Source: Candidatus Latescibacterota bacterium (GTDB lineage Bacteria > Krumholzibacteriota > Krumholzibacteriia > JACNKJ01). Taken from it: a stretch of DNA of 64,000 nucleotides. Below are positions 60,125 through 64,000 of the stretch, piece by piece. The stretch lies in contig JACKDC010000001.1 in NCBI GenBank assembly GCA_020633725.1, positions 968,255-1,032,254 of the forward strand. Reading direction: 5' to 3'. The notes beneath the pieces were generated by a model. It was not told the origin of the DNA, made no database searches, and saw only the letters and a list, made by a program, of their open reading frames with translations. A program made the translations under genes and the position numbers. Each line of letters starts with the position of its first letter. Within the stretch, counting starts at the first letter, position 1.

Positions 60125-60152
60125 AACCCCGCTCCCATCCGGGAGCGGGGTT
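60125..60152. terminator. bidirectional terminator hairpin
   Basis: A perfect 12-bp inverted repeat, AACCCCGCTCCC with GGGAGCGGGGTT, and loop ATCC; T-rich sequence follows. It lies between the convergent membrane-protein gene (ends 60073) and the lipoprotein gene (ends 60185). Confidence 0.8.
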
Positions 60153-60184
60153 TACCTTTGGCCCTCGGGTGATCTCTCGGCTTG

Positions 60185-61642
60185 CTAGTGCCCCCACCAC
60201 CAGCCGGCGCTGCTGTTGTAGCGCACCAGCGCGATCCACCAGCCGCGCATCGTGCGCCGGTCGGAATGAGACAGCCCGTCCCAGTCGGCGGGTGCATGCG
60301 TCGCCAGGAAGCCGTCGACGTTCGCCTGCAGCTCGTCCGACGGACCCGCGGCGCCGGCCGCTTGGTTCAGCGCGCAGGCCAGCGCCTGGGCGCGCAGCGC
60401 CGTGATGGCGTTCGGCCCGTGGCAGCGATCCCAGCGCTTCTGATCGAGGATCTCCACGGCGGCCTCCACCGTCTCGACGTGCACGCTGTGCTCGCCGCCC
60501 GGCGCGCCCACCCAGAGGGGCAGCAGCGGCGTCACCAGATCGGGATCGGTGACGTTCCCGTGGTGGTGCGAGAGGCCCGCGTGGCGGAGCCAGTAGCGGA
60601 CGCTGCGGGGCGTCCAGTCGTTGTCGCTCGGGGTCTCCGGATGCAGGCCGAAGTCCAGGTCGCTCAGGCTGTCGCCGGCGGCCACGCTGAAGACGGCGCT
60701 GACGCCGGCGGCGTCGCCGTCGCTGTCCGTGGCGCCGTTGCCGCCCTGGGCGGCGGGGCTCATCGCGTAGCCGTCCGGCACGCGCGCCTGCAGACGATAG
60801 TCGCCGGGCTCGAGGTCGGCGAAGCGATAGCCGCCCACGCTGTCGCTGACGGCAAGGGCGAGCATGATGCCGTCCGCGTCCTGCAGCTCGACCTGCACGC
60901 CCGCGAAGCCGAGTTCGGTCGCGTCCTGGATGCCGTCGGCGTTCTCGTCCAGCCAGACGCGGTCGCCGACGCTGCCGGTGGTCGGCGCGACGGGCAGCAC
61001 GGGCAGATCGAAGGTCAGCAGGGTCTGCGTCTCGATGTAGGTCTGCGGCTGGGCCCAGCCCGTGTAGAGCGGGTTGCGGTCGCCGTAGTTGGCGTTGCTC
61101 GAGCCCTGCCAGATGAAGGTGTCCCCGCGCAGCGCGAGCGTGTCGGCCTCGAGACCGTTCACGGTCTCGACGAGCAGCTCGAGCCGCGGCGGGTTGGCCG
61201 CGTCCTCGCGGCTGTCGATGATGCTGCGCGGCGTGGCCATCTGCCCGTAGCGCAGCAGCAGGCCGTGGAAGGGCTCCTCGTTGTCGACCGCCGCCCAGCG
61301 GGCGATCTCAGCGGTCAGGTCCAGGGCGATCCAGCCGGCGCCCTGCACGGGGAAGGAGTCCAGCGGCGCCGGGTCGAAGGCCTGGCCGAAGTTGTTCCAG
61401 GTGACCGTGAGCTCGTCCCAGGGCGCCGTGACGCGGTGGACGTAGACCGTCTGGCCGCTGGCGCCGCGCGCGTGCAGATGGAGCACGGCGGACCGCAGCG
61501 GCCCCGCGTCGGGCAGCGTGAGCGGAATCGCCACCGCCTGGGGCGCGGACTCGGTGGAGTCGGGACCGAAGAGGAACTGGCAGCCGGCGAGAGCCGGCAG
61601 CAGCGCCAGGGCGAGTAGGATGTGGGGCAGGTGTCGCTGCAT
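60185..61642 (-). CDS. lipoprotein with SdrD B-like domain
   Basis: A 485-residue lipoprotein with lipobox L-A-G-C at residues 18-21. A DNRLRE-type beta-sandwich (about 30-225, AVLHLHARGASGQTVYVHRV, ELTVTWNNFGQAFD) and an SdrD B-like domain (about 230-345, VGDRVWLDENADGIQDATELGF ... GGYRFADLEPGDYRL) follow. The 130-residue C-terminal region (NDWTPRSVRYWLRHAGLSHHHG) is not recognised. It is probably a cell-surface structural protein. ATG 61642 has GGGAG. Confidence 0.8.
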   Translation of the reverse strand: MQRHLPHILLALALLPALAGCQFLFGPDSTESAPQAVAIPLTLPDAGPLRSAVLHLHARGASGQTVYVHRVTAPWDELTVTWNNFGQAFDPAPLDSFPVQGAGWIALDLTAEIARWAAVDNEEPFHGLLLRYGQMATPRSIIDSREDAANPPRLELLVETVNGLEADTLALRGDTFIWQGSSNANYGDRNPLYTGWAQPQTYIETQTLLTFDLPVLPVAPTTGSVGDRVWLDENADGIQDATELGFAGVQVELQDADGIMLALAVSDSVGGYRFADLEPGDYRLQARVPDGYAMSPAAQGGNGATDSDGDAAGVSAVFSVAAGDSLSDLDFGLHPETPSDNDWTPRSVRYWLRHAGLSHHHGNVTDPDLVTPLLPLWVGAPGGEHSVHVETVEAAVEILDQKRWDRCHGPNAITALRAQALACALNQAAGAAGPSDELQANVDGFLATHAPADWDGLSHSDRRTMRGWWIALVRYNSSAGWWWGH

Positions 61643-61890
61643 CGTAGGCTCCCTGCTAGCTCCTCCCGGTGGAGGAGCGCCGGCGCGGGGACGTCCATGG
61701 CTCCATCCGGGACGCGTAGCGAGGATTCGCCATCCTCCGCAGTGGCGGGCCGCTCCGGGCCCACGCCCAGGCCGCGCAAGCGACGGGCCAGCGCGGTCGG
61801 CGTTTCGGGGCAACAAGGGAAACCCCCGGAACGCGGCGGGTAGCCTGCGCGCCGGGGGCCAGCCGGGGGCCGGAAGAGCACCCGTGTGTG

Positions 61891-62553
61891 CTAGTTCATC
61901 GTCGCCGAGAAGCGGATGCCGACGCTCGAACCCTTCCAGTTGTTGTCCGCGTCCTTCTCGGGGATGTCGTGGAACCCGAGGCTCCCCGCGAGGCCGAGAC
62001 CCCAGCGCTCGCCGACCCACCACTCCTTGCCCAGGGTGAAGTCCATGGCGAACCCCGCATCGGTCGAACCGCCCTCGAGGTCGAGCCGTCCGAAGCCCAG
62101 CGAGCTGGAGACGTAGAGGTTCACCGGCATGAAGTAGTAGGTGGCGCCCCCACCGACCGCGGCCATGGTGAGATCACCGGGCACCCAGCCGTCGCCGCCG
62201 GCGCTCCAGTCGACGTTCGGACCGCTCACGGTCCATCCCCAGAGCGTGCCGTGCAGAGCGAGGTTAGGCGCAACGATGCCCCCGATGGCGATGTTCATGT
62301 TCCCTGCACCGCCGGAAAACTCGAGCGTGCCTGGCGTGGACCCCAGCACCACATCGGCTTCGGTCTTGGCCCCCCCGCCACCCGCCGACAGGCGCAGGAA
62401 GAAGCCCGCGTCGTGGCTGTGGCCGTAGCCGCCGTAGCTGTCGCCGCCGCTGGGGCGAACGGCGATGCGGCTCTGGGCAGGCGCGTGAAGGCTGACGACG
62501 AGCGCGGCGGCCAGCAGGGCCGCGGCAAGGGGACGAAGGCTTGCGCTGCGCAT
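61891..62553 (-). CDS. outer-membrane beta-barrel protein
   Basis: A 220-residue protein with signal peptide (LAAALLAAALVVSLHAPAQS) and an eight-strand-like barrel of OmpW/OmpA size. Strand pairs include DAGFFLRLSAGGGG, LALHGTLWGWTVSG, TYYFMPVNLYVSSSLGFGRLDL, MDFTLGKEWWVGERWGLGLAGSLG and the end GIRFSATMN. It starts at ATG 62553 with AAAGGAGG. Function unknown. Confidence 0.75.
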   Translation of the reverse strand: MRSASLRPLAAALLAAALVVSLHAPAQSRIAVRPSGGDSYGGYGHSHDAGFFLRLSAGGGGAKTEADVVLGSTPGTLEFSGGAGNMNIAIGGIVAPNLALHGTLWGWTVSGPNVDWSAGGDGWVPGDLTMAAVGGGATYYFMPVNLYVSSSLGFGRLDLEGGSTDAGFAMDFTLGKEWWVGERWGLGLAGSLGFHDIPEKDADNNWKGSSVGIRFSATMN

Positions 62554-62626
62554 GGCTCCTCCTTTGGGGCGAACAGCGAGGCGACGCAAGTATGGGGCCT
62601 TGGCGGAGGGGGGCAAGGGGAATGTG

Positions 62627-64000
62627 TCAGGGCGCGAAGAGACCCGATGGCGCATCGCCCACGGCATCCCCGCAGTCGAGCGGCAGCGCAAGGAGCTCGG
62701 GGCCAGCCTGCACGTAAAGCCGGCTCTCACCCACCGCGATCTCCGTGTAACTGCGCTCGTGCGGAAAGCCTCCGCGGCAGTGGGGCCGGAAGGGATCGCT
62801 GATGTCCACCACCAGGACGGCGGCGTCGAGGGAGCAATAGCAGACCGACTCCCCCAGCGCCAGATGACGCCGGTCCAACCAGTCGAACCGTGGCAGAAGG
62901 GCCTCGCCGAGCAGCTGCAGCCCGAAGTCCGGCGTGACCTCGTAGATCTGCAGCCGGTCGTGGCTCAGCGCGTAGAGCAAGCCATCGCGCAAGGCGATCG
63001 CGTCGATGCGGCCGCCGGGCTCGAGGGACTCGCGGAGAAGGGGCTGTGCGGGATCGCTCACGTCGCAGACGTTGAACCAGCGTCCGCACGCCACCACGAG
63101 GACATCTCCTTCCATCGCCACCGCGGGCGTGCCCCAGTCGCTCACCAGCGCGATGCGGCTGCGCTCCTTCGGGGTCGCGGGATCGGTGACATCCACCAGT
63201 CGAACTTCCAGCTGGTTCAAGGGATTCAGCGGCAGGGCGAGCAGGCGCCCGCTCCGAGCTACCGCGCTGATCTCGTAGTTCGCGTAGTAGGTGCCGACCC
63301 GGACGGGCGTCGGGTGACCGATGTCCAGGACGTCCATCCGCCCCGGCCCCACGGTGAAGAGGAGCGACCCGTCGCTGACCAGGTCCGTGATCCAGTCCGG
63401 CGCCGTGACGGAACCCTCGTGACGCGGGGCGTCGGGATCGTCGAGGGAGTAGTAGTCCAGGCCGTCCCCGCCCATCACGCAGAGCCGTCCGTCGGCGACC
63501 GCCAGCCCGAAGATCAGTCGCCCGGGTTCGAACGATGGGACCGGTGGCGGCGGCGTACCGGGATCGAGGACGGCGAGGCCATCGCCGGCCGTCGTGAGCA
63601 GGTAGCCGTCCACGACGTCCAGCCCTAGCGCGTCCGTGGCGACGCCCCAGCTGCGCAGAAGGCGCGGCTGGCTCGCCAGCCGGATGTCGAAGAGCTGCAG
63701 CTCGTCCCACTCCAGCGCATAGAGCCGCTCGCCCAGGATGCGCAGGGCTGGACGGAGGGTGAACTCCTGCTCGGTCTCGAAGACCACCTTCGGATTGGCG
63801 GGATCGGCGACGTCCACCGCAGTCAGAGCCCGGTAGACGTCGCTCAGGTAGAGGAGGCGCCCCGACACCGCCATGTCCGCGAACTCGATGTCCCGGCGCA
63901 GCAGGCCGAGCGAGCGGGGCGAGTCCGGCTCGCTGACGTCGAGGATCTCCACGCCCAGTGCGCGTCGCGCGAGGTACAGAAGATCGCGCCGCCCGGCCAG
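62627..64000 (-). CDS. LVIVD-repeat/beta-propeller protein, partial
   Basis: At least 457 codons of a protein whose 5' end is cut by the window edge (open to 64000; the residues before the first in-frame GTG at 63952 read RRDLLYLARRALG). About ten LVIVD-type repeats are visible (MEILDVSEPDSPRSLGLLRR, AVDVADPANPKVVFETEQEF, VDVTDPATPKERSRIALV), predicting a beta-propeller. Such proteins are secreted or surface exposed. Function unknown. Confidence 0.8.
   Translation of the reverse strand: MAGRRDLLYLARRALGVEILDVSEPDSPRSLGLLRRDIEFADMAVSGRLLYLSDVYRALTAVDVADPANPKVVFETEQEFTLRPALRILGERLYALEWDELQLFDIRLASQPRLLRSWGVATDALGLDVVDGYLLTTAGDGLAVLDPGTPPPPVPSFEPGRLIFGLAVADGRLCVMGGDGLDYYSLDDPDAPRHEGSVTAPDWITDLVSDGSLLFTVGPGRMDVLDIGHPTPVRVGTYYANYEISAVARSGRLLALPLNPLNQLEVRLVDVTDPATPKERSRIALVSDWGTPAVAMEGDVLVVACGRWFNVCDVSDPAQPLLRESLEPGGRIDAIALRDGLLYALSHDRLQIYEVTPDFGLQLLGEALLPRFDWLDRRHLALGESVCYCSLDAAVLVVDISDPFRPHCRGGFPHERSYTEIAVGESRLYVQAGPELLALPLDCGDAVGDAPSGLFAP

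Noticed and set aside
61643..61890. A cobalamin or other riboswitch on the minus strand ahead of the lipoprotein
   Set aside because: A CGCCACTGC string resembles part of the B12 element, but the B12 box and partner stems are absent.

Overview
This is a very GC-rich chromosomal window from a Gram-negative bacterium. Outer-membrane barrels, porins, lipoproteins and a TonB-like protein show the envelope type. The gene style is densely packed, with many start/stop overlaps (ATGA, GTGA, TGATG), frequent GTG and TTG starts and clear GGAGG-type ribosome sites. Beta-propeller (LVIVD-like) proteins, a Y_Y_Y-type hybrid kinase, a FlgD-like C-terminal sorting-type domain and large multiheme cytochromes would fit an FCB-related or Eisenbacteria-like lineage, but that placement is inference. 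I see no insertion sequence, prophage, integrase or CRISPR array. One tRNA gene (Glu, TTC) is present, with its own promoter and terminator.

Layout. 0-6 kb: an MmgE/PrpD protein, then a seven-gene nickel ECF-transporter operon (DUF4198 periplasmic protein, small anchored periplasmic protein, outer-membrane barrel, NikM, NikQ, NikO, NikR). 6-10 kb: a CitD-CitE fusion and CitF (citrate lyase), then a DMT exporter. 10-24 kb: a 1343-residue hybrid sensor kinase, a tRNA-queuosine mannosyltransferase homologue, an isocitrate/isopropylmalate dehydrogenase, a secreted heparinase-like protein, a zinc-ribbon/HD pair, a VOC protein, and an S9 peptidase with a TPR protein. 24-35 kb: YceI, tRNA-Glu, a second hybrid kinase, DoxX, a fused membrane/spermidine-synthase-like/TPR protein, a type II NADH dehydrogenase-like protein, a Cys-type glutathione peroxidase, and the SOS genes lexA and dinB with a small protein between them. 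35-39 kb: a translationally coupled TPR-CHAT protease / sigma factor / anti-sigma operon. 39-49 kb: a porin, a sulfurtransferase, and a five-gene redox operon (membrane cytochrome b, 20-heme and 22-heme cytochromes, outer-membrane barrel, ferredoxin-flavoprotein) that looks like an electron conduit across the envelope. 49-52 kb: a coiled-coil protein, a TonB-like protein and a thioredoxin-fold gene with an in-frame TGA. 51-58 kb: an eight-gene arsenic operon with alkaline phosphatase at its end. 58-64 kb: an ECF sigma/anti-sigma pair, a membrane protein, a lipoprotein, an outer-membrane protein and a partial LVIVD-repeat protein cut by the window edge.

The most surprising feature is at 50121-51320. 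A gene with a good start and ribosome site has an in-frame TGA exactly where a thioredoxin W-C-x-x-C motif would have its first Cys (W-TGA-G-A-C). An 8-bp hairpin with a CGUGC loop follows, with its loop 21 nt after the TGA, as expected of a bacterial SECIS. I read it as a selenoprotein; conventional ORF calling would truncate it to a start after the active site. Other leads are the 42-heme conduit with its structured leader, the CHAT/sigma/anti-sigma operon, and the DinB-coupled protein with a beta-clamp-like QIDLF motif next to a DinB whose usual internal clamp motif is degraded.
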